Shown here piece after piece: positions 1-9,045 of a stretch of DNA of 64,000 bases. The position numbers were made by a program, and so were the translations under genes. The stretch comes from DASXRA01 sp036506155. Its GTDB lineage: Bacteria; Actinomycetota; Actinomycetes; Mycobacteriales; Jatrophihabitantaceae. Positions within the stretch are counted from its first letter, which is position 1; each line of letters opens with the position of its first letter. The DNA is taken from NCBI GenBank assembly GCA_036506155.1, contig DASXSF010000082.1, positions 4,625 through 68,624 on the forward strand, written 5' to 3'. The notes beneath the pieces were generated by a model. The model was given only the letters and a program-made list of their open reading frames with translations. It had not been told where the DNA came from and did not search any database.

Positions 1-91
1 CGGATACGGCGACGGCGTCACGGAACGCGCGGATGACCGGGCGTCGTCGCTGAACGAGGGGAAGCGGGATTGCCGCGGTCGTGGTCGTCAT
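1..91 (-). CDS. ABC-2 type permease, N-terminus only (runs off window)
   Basis: Only the first 30 codons are inside the window. The ATG at 91-89 overlaps the stop of the ATPase gene in an ATGA arrangement. The visible N-terminus (MTTTTAAIPLPLVQRRR, then a basic stretch) has no hydrophobic segment yet. Calling it a permease rests on its coupling to a DrrA-type ATPase, which in actinobacteria is nearly always followed by a DrrB-type ABC-2 membrane subunit. Inference from context. Confidence 0.55.
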   Translation of the reverse strand, partial: MTTTTAAIPLPLVQRRRPVIRAFRDAVAVS

Positions 92-1065
92 GAGCTACCT
101 CGCTGAGCCGTATTGCCGTCGTCCTGTTCGGCGCGGTGCCCGGTGAGGGCTAGGAACACGTCGTCGAGGCTGGGTTCGCGCACCGCGATCGTGACCGGTG
201 CCAGACCCTCAGTGTCGAGCGAGCGCAGCGCGTCGACCACGACCCGAGATCCATCGTCGGATGTGATGCGCACAGTGCTCCCGTCGCTTTCGGCGTGTCC
301 GGGTAGCCGCTGCGCGAGTAGTTCGGACGCGCGCCGGGCCTGCTGCCGCGCGTCGCCATAGCCGAACTCGATGATCGTGGCGCCAAGGCGCGATTTCAAC
401 TGGCCGGGTGTTCCCTCAGCAATGACCTTCCCGCGATCGATCACAGCGATCTGATTCGCGAGGCGATCTGCTTCCTCGAGGTATTGGGTGGTCAGCAGCA
501 CTGTCGTGCCGGTGTTCACGAGTTCCCGGATCATGTTCCAGAGTTCGCCTCGGCTTTTCAGATCGAGGCCGGTGGTCGGCTCGTCGAGGAACAGCACCGG
601 CGGTCGGTGAACCAACGAGGCGGCAACATCCAGTCGTCGCCGCATACCGCCCGAGTAGGTGCGCACAGGTCGGTCCGCGGCGCCGACCAACTCGAAACGC
701 TCGAGCAGCTCGTCCGCGCGGGGTGCGATGCGCTGGCTCGGCATCTGGGAGAGCCGACCGATGAGGCGAAGGTTCTCCCTGCCGGTGAGATTCTCATCGA
801 CCGCTGCAGACTGGCCCGCGAGTCCGATGCTCAACCGCACCGCATCGGCATCGTGCACCACATCATGTCCGGTGACCTCGGCGTGGCCGCTATCGGGCGC
901 AATGATGGTTGTCAGTACGCGCACCGCGGTGGTCTTACCGGCTCCGTTGGGACCCAGCAGTCCGAAGACAGTGGCGTACGGAACCTCGAAGCTGACCCCG
1001 TCGAGGGCAACGACCGGCCCGAACCGCTTGACGAGGTTCTCTACCCGCATGGCCACATCCGCCAT
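88..1065 (-). CDS. DrrA-type ABC transporter ATP-binding protein
   Basis: ATPase subunit of a drug or lipid exporter of the daunorubicin-resistance (DrrA) type, acting at the inner face of the membrane with the ABC-2 permease encoded just downstream. The Walker A motif GPNGAGKTT, the Q-loop region, the signature YSGGMRRRLD and Walker B VLFLDEPTTGLD are all intact. The C-terminal part after about residue 220 is the DrrA-specific extension (EPSLDDVFLALTG). I start it at ATG 1065; an ATG at 1083 in the same frame and one at 1050 are alternatives, and none has a clear Shine-Dalgarno. It is transcribed divergently from a MarR-family gene, a usual arrangement for a repressor that controls an efflux pump. 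Confidence 0.9.
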   Translation of the reverse strand: MADVAMRVENLVKRFGPVVALDGVSFEVPYATVFGLLGPNGAGKTTAVRVLTTIIAPDSGHAEVTGHDVVHDADAVRLSIGLAGQSAAVDENLTGRENLRLIGRLSQMPSQRIAPRADELLERFELVGAADRPVRTYSGGMRRRLDVAASLVHRPPVLFLDEPTTGLDLKSRGELWNMIRELVNTGTTVLLTTQYLEEADRLANQIAVIDRGKVIAEGTPGQLKSRLGATIIEFGYGDARQQARRASELLAQRLPGHAESDGSTVRITSDDGSRVVVDALRSLDTEGLAPVTIAVREPSLDDVFLALTGHRAEQDDGNTAQRGSS

Positions 1066-1085
1066 CACCGCAGCGTGGCACAATT

Positions 1086-1145
1086 ACTTTAAGCACTTCA
1101 AAGATCTCTCAGGGAAACCTTCTGATTGGTTGAAATACCTTGAAG
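1086..1145. promoter_or_regulatory. Divergent control region with TTCAA/TTGAA repeats
   Basis: The AT-richer gap between the exporter and the MarR gene holds TTCAA at 1097-1101 and TTGAA at 1130-1134 and 1140-1144. The last two are direct repeats 10 bp apart, one helical turn. An imperfect inverted repeat (CTTTAAG, 4 bp, TCAAAG) lies at about 1087-1103. These are reasonable MarR-type half-sites. Binding is inferred. Confidence 0.35.
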
Positions 1146-1163
1146 CGTCGTTACGGTACGGGC

Positions 1164-1624
1164 GTGAGCCGCGCGTCCGGAGGAAGTAAGGCCGCGATTG
1201 CGGCCGACGTATGGGCGACGTTACTCGAGGTGGTCATGGGCCAGCGCAACCGCTTCTTCAGTGTCCTCGGCGAGTTCGGCCTGACCCCTGGCGATCTGCG
1301 GGCGCTCAGTGTTCTTGAGCTCGAACGCTCGCGCCCGATGAGATCGCTAGCCCGCGCCTGGGGCTGCGACCCGTCCAACGTGACCGGGATGGTCGGCAGG
1401 CTCGAGGAACGCGGTCTGGTCGAACGCCGGGTAAATCTGGCCGATCGCCGGCTGAAGTCCGTCGCCCTCACCGCCCTCGGAGCGCGAACCAAAGCCGACT
1501 TGTTCGCCCGGCTACACCAGCCACCGGACGAACTCCTCACACTCGACCGGAAACGCTCCAGGCGATGCGCACCTCGCTGGCCAGCCTGCCGGCATCACTT
1601 CGCTCCGTATCCCCCTCCGAATAG
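1164..1624 (+). pseudogene. MarR family regulator, frameshifted near the C-terminus
   Basis: Winged-helix regulator, probably the repressor of the adjacent exporter. The HTH and wing are clear (MRSLARAWGCDPSNVTGMVGRLEERGLVERR, split: helix residues SLARAWGCDPSN, then GLVERR and the DRRLKSVALT wing). At about 1550 the frame changes. Read on, the original frame gives a proline- and arginine-rich tail to 1724 that resembles no MarR protein. If one G is restored before 1551 the other frame gives the expected end (ETLQAMRTSLASLPASLRS, stop at 1622-1624). This is a one-base deletion or a sequencing error; the DNA-binding part is intact either way. The start is uncertain: GTG 1164 is chosen, ATG 1236 is too late for the family's first helix. 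Confidence 0.75.
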
Positions 1625-1793
1625 CCCTCCGTTAGCCCTTCCGCCCAGCCGGCCCCCTCGTGCCGCTCGTAGCCGGCGATCGGAGGCCACCCGCGGTCAC
1701 CGTCACGTACACGCTGCCCGGTGACTGAATACCGGTGCCAGCACGCTTGATGCGCCGGTTGTTGATCGGCACCTGCCCAGGAACAATGCGATC

Positions 1794-2855
1794 GTGTCCT
1801 CCACGCCGGTTTCGAACGCCGAGGGTCCGCTGACACTGCGCGAGGTCGCGCGTCGCGCCGGTGTGTCGACGGCGACCGTGGCGCGGGTGCTTCAGGGTGG
1901 ACGGAGGGTTGCTCCGGAGACCGCTGCCCGCGTGCAAAGTGTCCTGGCGGATTCGGGTTATCGGGTGAATGCGGTTGCGCAGGGTTTGAGCCGTGGCACG
2001 ACGCGGACGATCGGTCATTTGCTGCATGTCGCCGGTGTGAACCCGTTTTACAGCTGGGTTGCCCTCGGGGTGCAGCAACGCGCCGCAGAGCACGGCTACG
2101 AGGTGATCTTGTACAACTCGCATGGCGACCCAGCGAGCGAGGCAGCCGGTGTCGAGGTGTTCTTGGGGCGCCGCGTGGATGCCATCGTGTTCACGACGGC
2201 CCTGGATCCCAGGAACGTTGAGATCGCTGCGTCGGCGGTGCCGGTGGTGCAAGTGGAGCGTCCGACGCCTGTGCCGACGGCGACGGTCACGGTCGACAAC
2301 GGTCGAGGTGCTGCACAGGCGACGAGGCACTTGATCGACTTAGGGCATCGAGACATCCTGTTCCTAGGTGCTCCACCGGAGCACGAGGACTGGCCGAGCA
2401 GCGGCGCGGTGGAGCAGCAGCGGATCCACGGTTATCTCAGGGCGATGCGATCGGCCGGTCTGACACCTCGGGTAAAGACACATGACCGCGGCGGTGCGGA
2501 ATACACCGAGGAGCTTGGTCGGGATCTTGCGCGCGAGGTCATCGCGCACGAGCGTATCCCGACAGCGGTGTTCGCCGGGTCGGATCTGTTCGCCGCGGGC
2601 GTGCTTCAAGCGCTGCACGAAGCCCGCCTGTGTGTTCCCGACGACGTCTCGGTGGTGGGGTTCGATGACACCGACGCAGCGAAGCTGACACCGCCGCTGA
2701 CCACGGTCGCGTTGCCGATGATCGACGTCGGCCGGGAGGCGCTCCAGCTCGCGTTGGTCAACGACCCGAAACTGCATCGGCGGTTGCGGACGACATTGGT
2801 GATGCGGGATTCCACCGCCAAGCCGCCGCCGGCGTCACGTCGGCGTCGAGCCTGA
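1794..2855 (+). CDS. LacI family transcriptional regulator
   Basis: 353 residues, normal for LacI/GalR repressors. The N-terminal HTH covers about residues 14-60 (LREVARRAGVSTATVARVLQGG, a canonical LacI recognition helix pair). The rest is a type-I periplasmic-binding-protein sensor fold ending with the usual VPDDVSVVGFDD block at about residue 280. The GTG start sits about 10 bp after an AGGA. It is placed immediately upstream of, and in the same direction as, a sugar ABC importer and dehydrogenase/isomerase genes, so it most likely represses that operon and responds to its sugar or polyol. The perfect palindrome at 2898-2915 is the probable operator. Confidence 0.92.
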   Translation: MSSTPVSNAEGPLTLREVARRAGVSTATVARVLQGGRRVAPETAARVQSVLADSGYRVNAVAQGLSRGTTRTIGHLLHVAGVNPFYSWVALGVQQRAAEHGYEVILYNSHGDPASEAAGVEVFLGRRVDAIVFTTALDPRNVEIAASAVPVVQVERPTPVPTATVTVDNGRGAAQATRHLIDLGHRDILFLGAPPEHEDWPSSGAVEQQRIHGYLRAMRSAGLTPRVKTHDRGGAEYTEELGRDLAREVIAHERIPTAVFAGSDLFAAGVLQALHEARLCVPDDVSVVGFDDTDAAKLTPPLTTVALPMIDVGREALQLALVNDPKLHRRLRTTLVMRDSTAKPPPASRRRRA

Positions 2856-2897
2856 CGTCCTGTCATACGAGGGTCTCGAAACGCCGAGAAGCCTTGA

Positions 2898-2915
2898 CAT
2901 GTCACCGGTGACATG
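2898..2915. promoter_or_regulatory. 18-bp perfect palindrome, probable LacI-family operator
   Basis: CATGTCACCGGTGACATG is perfectly symmetric about the central CG, as LacI/GalR operators are. It overlaps a TTGACA (2894-2899) and lies just upstream of a second TTGACA (2924-2929), either of which could be a -35 box for the importer operon starting at 3051. A repressor here would block polymerase. Confidence 0.7.
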
Positions 2916-3050
2916 CCATCTTCTTGACACGCCCCGGCCAGAACTGCAACAGGATCCGGTGCTGGTTCGACCAGAGGCTGTAGACGCGGGCCGCAGGCCC
3001 GCGCCGGCCATACGCCGTGCGCCTGCACGGCTCACACCCGTGGAGTTGCT

Positions 3051-4367
3051 ATGTCCCGTCTAAGAAGCTCGTTGGCGGCCGTGACGGCCGCTGCCTGCGC
3101 CGTCGGTCTGGCGGCATGCAGCTCGGGCAGCAAGACGCACAGTGGCGCAAGCGGAACTTCCGCAGGCAAACAGACGGTCACATTCTGGGAGTTCAACACG
3201 GACGCACCAGCCGTCAACGCGTGGAAGTCGGTGATCGCCGCATTCCAGCAGGCGATGCCGAATATCGCAGTGAATATGCAAATCGTTCCGTGGTCAGAGC
3301 AGCAGCAGAAACTGACGACAGCCATCTCGACCGGGAGCGCCCCGGACATCTCGATGATGGGCAACGATGTCGTCGCGCAATACGCTGCGCAGGGTGATCT
3401 GAAGCCTCTGGATGACTACATGTCCCAGTGGTCGAAGGAGGAGGGAAAGGACGTCACGTCTGACTACTGGCCGGGCGATAAGTTGTACTACCAGTACAAC
3501 GGCCACTACTACGCCGCACCGATGGTCGACGAAACACGGCAGGTGCTGTATCGCAAGGACCTCTTGGCGAAGGCAGGGGTTGACCCGAATGGAATCAAGA
3601 CGTGGGACGACCTGCTGAATGCCGCCGCTGAGATCAAGCAGAAAGTGCCGGGCACGATCCCGTGGCTGGCCCCGATGAGCAAGGACTACACCACCGTACA
3701 AACGTTTATGTCCGTGTACCTGTCCTATGGCGCGCAGATGCTGACAGACGGCAAATGCGGTTTCGACACGCCAGAATTCAAGCAGGCGCTGCAATGGTAC
3801 ACGGACGTCTACAAGAAAAATCTGAGCACTCCGGATGCGCTGACATACAAAGGCGCAGATGTCGACAGCGCCTTCGAGAGCGGTCAGACCGCGATAATAG
3901 TCGACGGGCCGTGGGTGCTCGCCGCGCTGCAGGGCAAGCCGCTCGCCGCGCAGGTCGCCAGCCTGCCGATACCCGCGGGTCCCAAGGGCCAGTTCGGGTT
4001 CCTCGGAGGGTGGCCACTCGTCATGTGGAAGGACACGAAGCATGCCGACGCGGCCGCCGCGTTCATCCACTACGTAGCGAATCCGACGCAGGGCCTCAAG
4101 CAGCTCGCGACGGTAAGCGGGCTGTTGCCGGGCCGGAAGAGCCTTGTACAGCAGCCGCCTTGGACACAGGCGCCGTTGAATTCCTTTGTCAAGCAGATGG
4201 ATTCCTCCTACCCCTATCAGTATCCGGCACAGGAGATCCCCCAGATGGGTGACATCGAGACCGAGACGATTCAGGATGCGGTGCAGCGGGTGGCTTCCGG
4301 GAGCGCGTCGGTAGACAGTTCTGCTAAGCAACTCTGCTCGGACATCAACGACAAGTTGAGTACGTGA
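3051..4367 (+). CDS. Sugar ABC transporter substrate-binding lipoprotein
   Basis: Family 1 extracellular solute-binding protein (MalE/UgpB type), 438 residues. It has a lipoprotein signal peptide with lipobox LAAC, so Cys23 would be lipidated and anchor it to the outer face of the membrane. The mature protein starts with the typical VTFWEFNTD strand and carries the family's GPWVLAALQG and GGWPLVMWKDTKH segments. It delivers a sugar, polyol or cyclitol to the two permeases encoded directly downstream; the permease start overlaps its stop. Substrate unknown; the neighbouring sorbitol/xylitol-type dehydrogenase and isomerases suggest a polyol or inositol-like compound. Confidence 0.92.
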   Translation: MSRLRSSLAAVTAAACAVGLAACSSGSKTHSGASGTSAGKQTVTFWEFNTDAPAVNAWKSVIAAFQQAMPNIAVNMQIVPWSEQQQKLTTAISTGSAPDISMMGNDVVAQYAAQGDLKPLDDYMSQWSKEEGKDVTSDYWPGDKLYYQYNGHYYAAPMVDETRQVLYRKDLLAKAGVDPNGIKTWDDLLNAAAEIKQKVPGTIPWLAPMSKDYTTVQTFMSVYLSYGAQMLTDGKCGFDTPEFKQALQWYTDVYKKNLSTPDALTYKGADVDSAFESGQTAIIVDGPWVLAALQGKPLAAQVASLPIPAGPKGQFGFLGGWPLVMWKDTKHADAAAAFIHYVANPTQGLKQLATVSGLLPGRKSLVQQPPWTQAPLNSFVKQMDSSYPYQYPAQEIPQMGDIETETIQDAVQRVASGSASVDSSAKQLCSDINDKLST

Positions 4368-5317
4368 CGGTTCCGGTCACCTCGACCCGGTCGCCGGCCG
4401 CTGACCCCTCCAGCATCCGGCGGCCGGTTCGCACGGCCGCGCCGCTGAGAATCCCAATAGGCGCGTGGATGTTTACCGCACCCGCGCTGCTGATCGTGCT
4501 GGCTCTGGCGATCCTGCCGCTGTGCTACGGGGTATGGCTATCGCTGACCAACTGGACGCTGCTGCAGGGGCCGAACGCGCATTACCAGGGCCTCGCGGCC
4601 TACCACCGGCTCGTCAACAGCGACGCCTTCTGGGCCGCGTTCGGGCGCACGCTGAAGTGGACAGCAGGCACCGTTGCCATCGAGGTGATCGTTGGTTTGC
4701 CGGTAGCGCTGCTGCTCAATCGACGTACCCCGGTGACCGGTGCGGTGACCGGCCTGTTGCTGCTGCCGTGGGTAACGCCGTTCGTCGTGCTGTCCTACGC
4801 CTGGCTCTACCTCTATGACGGGCGGTTCGGCCCGTTCCACGCCGCGCTGCACGCACTGCACTTGGCAGGCGCCGCGTCCCCGCTCAGCGATCCAAACCGT
4901 GCCCTGTGGGCGCTGACTCTGGTCAGCGGCTGGAAAGGGGTGCCGTTCATGGCTGTTGCCCTGCTAGCCGCGTTGAAGGGAATCCCCGATGAGCTGTACG
5001 AGGCGGCTGCTGTCGATGGCGCCGCCGCGCCGCGGCGATTCTGGCATGTGACGCTGCCGCTGCTGCGTCCCACCTTGCTGACCATGTCATTCGTACTCGG
5101 CGTGCTCGCCTTCTACAGCTTCGATTTGGTCTGGCTCACCACAAAGGGGGGCCCCGGCGACCAGAGCACGATCATCGGCGTTCAGCTGTACGAGACGTTC
5201 TTCAGCGACGGCCGGCCCGGCTACGCCGCAGCTATTGGCACGTTCACGTTGATGTTCTTTGTTGTTGGCGCCGTGGGCGTCGGCGCCGTGGCCGCAGTAC
5301 GCCGGAGGATGGCATGA
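4364..5317 (+). CDS. Sugar ABC transporter permease (MalF-like)
   Basis: 317 residues, six predicted membrane spans, with the cytoplasmic EAA loop (ELYEAAAVDGAAAPRRFWHVTLPLL) that contacts the ATPase. The GTG start overlaps the stop of the binding-protein gene (GTGA), so the two are translationally coupled. It pairs with the next gene to form the heterodimeric channel of a carbohydrate importer. No ATP-binding subunit is encoded anywhere in the locus; such importers in Gram-positives commonly share a MsmK/UgpC-type ATPase encoded elsewhere. Confidence 0.92.
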   Translation: MTVPVTSTRSPAADPSSIRRPVRTAAPLRIPIGAWMFTAPALLIVLALAILPLCYGVWLSLTNWTLLQGPNAHYQGLAAYHRLVNSDAFWAAFGRTLKWTAGTVAIEVIVGLPVALLLNRRTPVTGAVTGLLLLPWVTPFVVLSYAWLYLYDGRFGPFHAALHALHLAGAASPLSDPNRALWALTLVSGWKGVPFMAVALLAALKGIPDELYEAAAVDGAAAPRRFWHVTLPLLRPTLLTMSFVLGVLAFYSFDLVWLTTKGGPGDQSTIIGVQLYETFFSDGRPGYAAAIGTFTLMFFVVGAVGVGAVAAVRRRMA

Positions 5318-6198
5318 CCGTATCGACCAGTGCCCCGCCGGGCGCTGCGCGCACTAGCGCGCGACGGCTCCACTCGACGCGGCGCAGCAGGCGGCGCACC
5401 GCCGCGATCGCCATCGCCCAGGTCGCGGTCGTTCTAGCTTTCCTCATTCCGATCATCTGGATGTACGTGGCATCGTTCCGCCCGGACGGCGACATTCAAA
5501 CAGGCCGGCTTTGGCCACACGCCTGGACGCTCCGCAACTATCGCCAACTGCTCTCCGAGCCCACCCTGGCGCGCGGTTTCGTCAACAGTGTGGTGGTATC
5601 CAGCACCAGCGCAGCGATCGCCACCAGCGCCGCCGCGCTTGCCGCCTACGGGCTGGCCCGCTACCGGTTCCGAGGTCGTGCCACAGTCACGCTAGGCCTA
5701 ATCGTCGCGCAGGTCGTCCCCGCGTTAACCCTGCTGGTGCCGCTGGTCGTCGCACTGCAGAAGATGCACCTCACCGACAACCTCATCGGCTTGACCACCG
5801 TCTACCTGCTCCTCGGCGTGCCGATCGGGGTCATGCTGCTACGCAACTACGTCACCCAGATTCCGGACTCTCTCGAGGAGGCAGCGTTCATCGACGGCGC
5901 TACCAGGATAAAAGCGCTGTGGTACATCACGCTGCCCCTGCTTCGCCCCGCCCTAGCGGCCGTATTCGCATTTGCCTTCATTCTGGCCTGGGGAGAGTAC
6001 CTACTCGCGCTGTCCCTGCAGACCTCCGATGACGAGAAGACCCTCCCACTGGTCATGCAGACGCTCTTCGACCAGCACACGTTCAGCATCGGCGAAGTGA
6101 CGGCCTTCGGGGTACTGATCTCCCTGCCGGTAGCCGTGCTGTTCATGGTCGTGCAGAAGAGTCTCGTGGCCAATCTCGTCGCTGGCGGCGTCAAGTGA
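5314..6198 (+). CDS. Sugar ABC transporter permease (MalG-like)
   Basis: 294 residues, six predicted spans, EAA loop present (LEEAAFIDGATRIKALWYIT, followed by LPLLRPAL). The ATG overlaps the previous stop (ATGA). Second channel subunit of the importer above. Confidence 0.92.
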   Translation: MTVSTSAPPGAARTSARRLHSTRRSRRRTAAIAIAQVAVVLAFLIPIIWMYVASFRPDGDIQTGRLWPHAWTLRNYRQLLSEPTLARGFVNSVVVSSTSAAIATSAAALAAYGLARYRFRGRATVTLGLIVAQVVPALTLLVPLVVALQKMHLTDNLIGLTTVYLLLGVPIGVMLLRNYVTQIPDSLEEAAFIDGATRIKALWYITLPLLRPALAAVFAFAFILAWGEYLLALSLQTSDDEKTLPLVMQTLFDQHTFSIGEVTAFGVLISLPVAVLFMVVQKSLVANLVAGGVK

Positions 6199-6230
6199 CC
6201 CAGCTCGTTCCCAACAATGGAGGACCGGCA

Positions 6231-7277
6231 ATGCGCGAAACGGCCCGCACCGCGGTCATCACCGGACCACGCGCAGTCCAGGTACGCGACCTGCCGCTGC
6301 CGCCGGTCGGACCTCGCGAGGTGCTGGTCGCCAACGTCGTGTCCGGCATCAGCGCCGGGACGGAGATGAACGTCTATCGAGGACTAGCGCCGCAATGGCG
6401 CACCCGGCGGGATCCCGCAACAGGATTATTCGAACCGACCGACGTACCAGAATGGACTTACCCGCTTGCCTACGGATACGCGGCGGTCGGACGCGTGCAG
6501 CACGTGGGCTACGACCTCGACCCCGCGCTGCTCGGCGACCTCGTGTTCTCCTACACCTCGCACAGCAGTCACGCGGTCGTGCCCGTCTCCGAGCTGGTGG
6601 TCCTTCCCACCCTCGCCCACCCGCGGGTTGGCGTGCTTACCGCGAACGTCAACACCGCACTCAACGGGATGCTGGACGCCCGCCCCGTGCTCGGCGACAC
6701 CGTCGTGGTCAGCGGCCTCGGCGTCATCGGCCTCATCGTCACCCAGTTGCTTCGCCGCTCCGGGGCAGGTCTGGTGATCGGCGTGGACTCTGTCGAAGAA
6801 CGCCGCCAGCTGGCCAAACAGTTCGGTGCCGACCTCGTCCTCAGCCCGCACGAGCGGGTCGCCGAGCGCACCCGGCAGATGACCGACAATCGCGGCGCCG
6901 ACATCGTCATCGAAGTCTCCGGCGCCGCGCCGGCACTACACGAAGCGATTCGCACCGCCGGATACGACGGCACCGTCATCGCAATGTCCTGGTACGGCGG
7001 CAGTTTCGAGTCGCTCAGCCTATCCGGCGAGTTTCATCACAACCGCACCCGCATCATCTCCTCGCAAGTCGCCGGCATCAACCCAACACTCGGCCCACTG
7101 TGGTCCGTCAAGCGACGCAAGACGCTTGCAACCGCACTTCTTGCCGACCTCGACCTCGAGCCCCTGCTCACCCACACCTTCCCGATCGACCACGCAGCCG
7201 AGGCCTACGCGCTCGTCAACGCCCAACCACCCGATCTCGTGCAATGCCTGCTCAGCTACGAGGACCTCGCCCGGTGA
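6231..7277 (+). CDS. Medium-chain dehydrogenase/reductase, zinc ligands atypical
   Basis: 348 residues from the ATG at 6231, which has a good GGAGG Shine-Dalgarno; a GTG at 6195 in the same frame overlaps the permease stop but lacks one. It has the MDR fold: GroES-like N-terminus, then a Rossmann domain (VSGLGVIGLIVTQLL) for NAD(P). Where catalytic-zinc dehydrogenases have a Cys-containing loop this one has SGISAGTE, as in the BchC-like subgroup, so catalysis may be zinc-independent. It probably oxidises a hydroxyl of the imported polyol or reduces an intermediate. Its stop overlaps the GTG of the next gene. Confidence 0.85.
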   Translation: MRETARTAVITGPRAVQVRDLPLPPVGPREVLVANVVSGISAGTEMNVYRGLAPQWRTRRDPATGLFEPTDVPEWTYPLAYGYAAVGRVQHVGYDLDPALLGDLVFSYTSHSSHAVVPVSELVVLPTLAHPRVGVLTANVNTALNGMLDARPVLGDTVVVSGLGVIGLIVTQLLRRSGAGLVIGVDSVEERRQLAKQFGADLVLSPHERVAERTRQMTDNRGADIVIEVSGAAPALHEAIRTAGYDGTVIAMSWYGGSFESLSLSGEFHHNRTRIISSQVAGINPTLGPLWSVKRRKTLATALLADLDLEPLLTHTFPIDHAAEAYALVNAQPPDLVQCLLSYEDLAR

Positions 7278-8131
7278 AATTCGCGGTCAACCCGATGCAA
7301 TGGGCCGCGCTGCCCAGCGGCCACCTTGACCTGCGGCAGCTCCCGCCTCCCGCCGAGCTGCTGCACACCCTGGCCGATGCCGGCTTCTGCGCTGTGCACA
7401 CTCTCATCGACCTACCAACCGACGTCGACTGGTACGCCGCAGCGCTCCTGGCTGCGGGCCTCGAGGCGGCACCTGGATACTTCGCCTTCCCCTTCGACGA
7501 CCAGACGGCCCTCGAGGACGCGAAACGCCGCGCTGAGCACGCCGCTGCCACCCATCAAGCTCTCGGCCTCGACCACATATTCATTGCCGACACGCTAAAT
7601 CCCATCCGAGTTGCTCGTCCAGGGCATGGCGAGGCGGCTGATCCGCGCCGGCTGTCTGCGATGGCCGTCAACCTCGCCGGCGTGTGCGACATATTCAGGC
7701 ACCGCGGCGTGACACCGTGTCTCCATCAACACGTGGCGAGCTGGGTAGAGACCACAGACGAATACCTGCAGATGCTCGAGCTCATTGATCCCGCGCTGCT
7801 TGCGGCCGGCCCCGACACGGGCCACCTCGCCTACGCTGACGCTGATCCCACCGCCGTGATACGCGCCCTTGCTGGGCGGGTCCGTGCCGCACACCTGAAA
7901 GACCTGCACGCAGCCGTGAAACTCGAAGCGGCCCATCGGGACTATTTCGCCGCCGTCGCATCAGGATTGTGGACCGAACCCGGGCGCGGTGACGTCGACC
8001 TCGAGGGCGTGCTCACCGTCCTCCGAAACCAAAACGTGGAATGGGCCATTGTCGAAGTCGACCGCCCGGACGGCCTCGACGCGCTGACCAGCGCGGCGCA
8101 CTGCGCCGAATGGATCCGCCGCCACGAATGA
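7274..8131 (+). CDS. Sugar phosphate isomerase/epimerase (TIM barrel)
   Basis: 285 residues. GTG 7274 overlaps the previous stop, which fixes the start; a longer open frame upstream is only a shadow of the dehydrogenase. It belongs to the xylose-isomerase-like / AP-endonuclease-2 TIM-barrel family: metal-ligand residues appear in CLHQHVASWVETTDE, GPDTGHLAYADADP and RAAHLKDLHA, and the C-terminal WAIVEVDRP strand is typical. Enzymes of this family isomerise, epimerise or dehydrate ketoses and inosose derivatives using a divalent metal. It is one of three such enzymes in this locus. Confidence 0.85.
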   Translation: MKFAVNPMQWAALPSGHLDLRQLPPPAELLHTLADAGFCAVHTLIDLPTDVDWYAAALLAAGLEAAPGYFAFPFDDQTALEDAKRRAEHAAATHQALGLDHIFIADTLNPIRVARPGHGEAADPRRLSAMAVNLAGVCDIFRHRGVTPCLHQHVASWVETTDEYLQMLELIDPALLAAGPDTGHLAYADADPTAVIRALAGRVRAAHLKDLHAAVKLEAAHRDYFAAVASGLWTEPGRGDVDLEGVLTVLRNQNVEWAIVEVDRPDGLDALTSAAHCAEWIRRHE

Positions 8132-8144
8132 TCACCGACCTGGA

Positions 8145-8957
8145 GTGTTCGTGTACCAGCTCAGCGCCAACCTCGAATGGCTCTTCACCGAAGCCGCAGC
8201 AACCCCGCAGCGGATCCACGCCGCCGCCGCCGCCGGGCTGCCCGCCGTCGAGATCTGGACCTGGCGGGACAAGGACCTGAACGGGATCGAGGACGCGCTC
8301 CACGACACCGGCATAGCGCTCCAGACGATGTGCACCGAGCCGATGGGGCAACTGGTCGACCCGCGCACACATCGCATCTTCCTCGACGGTCTCGAGGAAT
8401 CCGTCATCGTCGCGGCACGACTCAAGTGCGCCTATCTCGTCGTCACCGCAGGCGACCGCCGACCCGGTGTGCCCCGCGAGGACCAGCGCGCGGCAGTCAT
8501 CGACGCACTACGGCACGCCGAGGGCATCCTCGCCGAACACCCAGTCACATTGCTGTTGGAGAACCTGAACTCTCGGGTTGACCACCCCGGGACGTTCCTC
8601 GAAACCACGACCGACGTCATCAGCATCCTTCACGAGGTCGCCTCCCCGTCAATCAAGCTGCTCTTCGACGCCTACCACGCCCGGGTGATGAACGAGGACG
8701 TACCGCGGGTCCTCGACGACGCCGGCGACCTGCTCGCGCATATTCAGATCGCGGACGCGCCCGGCCGCCACGAACCCGGTTCCGGATCGATCGACTGGCC
8801 GGCCGCGCTCGCAACGTTTCACGGCGTCGGCTACACCGGACGCCTCGGGCTCGAATACCAGCCAACCGTGGCCACGCTGGACAGCCTTATAACCATCCGA
8901 CGCCTGACCAGTGCGTACACAGGTTCACCCGTAACCTCGGCCGGGCGGCAAACATGA
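8145..8957 (+). CDS. Hydroxypyruvate isomerase-like TIM-barrel enzyme
   Basis: About 270 residues; GTG 8145 is used, with GTG 8151 as an alternative. The N-terminus (YQLSANLEWLFTEA) and the LLLENLNSRVDHPG, LLFDAYHARVMNED and HIQIADAPGRHEPG blocks match the Hyi family (hydroxypyruvate isomerase, and the related 2-oxo-tetronate isomerase). Glu and His metal ligands are present. It is likely to interconvert a small keto-sugar acid or aldehyde in the same catabolic route as its neighbours. Confidence 0.85.
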   Translation: MFVYQLSANLEWLFTEAAATPQRIHAAAAAGLPAVEIWTWRDKDLNGIEDALHDTGIALQTMCTEPMGQLVDPRTHRIFLDGLEESVIVAARLKCAYLVVTAGDRRPGVPREDQRAAVIDALRHAEGILAEHPVTLLLENLNSRVDHPGTFLETTTDVISILHEVASPSIKLLFDAYHARVMNEDVPRVLDDAGDLLAHIQIADAPGRHEPGSGSIDWPAALATFHGVGYTGRLGLEYQPTVATLDSLITIRRLTSAYTGSPVTSAGRQT

Positions 8958-9045
8958 TCACCGCCGACTGCGGCGAGCCACGACACGGACGGCCGACGTT
9001 TGCCAGGGCCCGCCGGTCTGCCGCCCTCAGCCACCGAGACGTGAC

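Noticed and set aside
1625..1793. Possible minus-strand coding remnant between MarR and LacI
   Set aside because: A frame reading VPINNRRIKRAGTGIQSPGS looks protein-like, but I cannot tie it to any family.
3294..4331. Long antisense frames over real genes (also 12428-13588, 22096-23403, 40420-41847)
   Set aside because: Shadows caused by high GC third positions; the opposite frames have clear family motifs.
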